Below are positions 6,019-6,039 of a DNA stretch of 6,039 nt, one piece after another; positions within the stretch are counted from its first letter, which is position 1; each line of letters begins with the position of its first letter. Position numbers and translations under genes: made by a program. The stretch is from contig CALGLY010000823.1 in NCBI GenBank assembly GCA_937959095.1, positions 1-6,039 on the forward strand. Reading direction: 5' to 3'. The notes beneath the pieces are model-generated. The model was not told the origin of the DNA. It saw nothing but the letters and a program-made list of their open reading frames with translations, and did no database searches. The stretch is from an uncultured Saprospiraceae bacterium (GTDB taxonomy: Bacteria; Bacteroidota; Bacteroidia; Chitinophagales; Saprospiraceae).

Positions 6019-6039
6019 GATGACATTCATTTCCAAATG
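6019..6039. repeat. probable hairpin repeat, copy 3, cut by the window edge
   Basis: GATGACATTCATTT, then CC, then AAATG aligns with the first half and loop of copy 1 at 16 of 21 positions, and CATTT can pair with AAATG. The window stops inside the right arm, so the rest of the arm cannot be seen. Confidence 0.45.

Noticed and set aside
5892..6039. Integron attC sites or a CRISPR array
   Set aside because: The hairpins lack the GTTRRRY/RYYYAAC pair of attC sites, and the spacing (74 then 49 bases) and imperfect repeats do not fit CRISPR.

Overview
The window looks like a chromosomal segment of a Bacteroidota bacterium, probably of the Saprospirales type. Three things point there. Two secreted proteins carry signal peptides that end in the A|Q cleavage context common in this phylum. 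A C-terminal module ending in 'IRHRNHLGVM' is one I associate with Bacteroidota surface proteins. No start codon is preceded by a strong Shine-Dalgarno sequence, and one intergenic site matches the Bacteroidota -7 consensus TAnnTTTG exactly. The assignment is inference, because no marker gene is present.

Layout. At the left edge (about 1-123, minus strand) is the start of a probable membrane-protein gene that runs out of the window. A gene-free stretch (124-427) separates it from the plus-strand genes. This stretch holds a near-perfect 20-bp palindrome overlapping a minus-strand -7 element, a 12-bp inverted repeat, and an adjacent hairpin with a TTCG loop. Next comes a 1006-residue secreted M60-family (enhancin-like) metalloprotease at 428-3448, with an N-terminal laminin-G/lectin-like domain. 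After 87 bp follows an M66-family (StcE/TagA-like) metalloprotease gene that spans 3536-5866 but is cut in two by one in-frame TAA at 4076-4078. The N-terminal piece (3536-4078) has the signal peptide and the M66 N-terminal domain. The C-terminal piece (4091-5866) has the HELGHALGLPH zinc site. The right edge (5867-6039) has no gene but holds two related hairpins and what looks like the first half of a third.

How the genes fit together. M60 and M66 are the two metalloprotease families best known for attacking mucin-type O-glycoproteins. Here they are neighbours on one strand, and both end in the same 125-residue module with no length difference and about 69% identity by eye. The simplest reading is a secreted mucin/O-glycoprotein-degrading pair with a common C-terminal targeting or binding module, whose second member carries a nonsense mutation or a sequencing error. 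The pairing, the shared truncated-looking module, the in-frame stop and the hairpin array are the points most worth checking.
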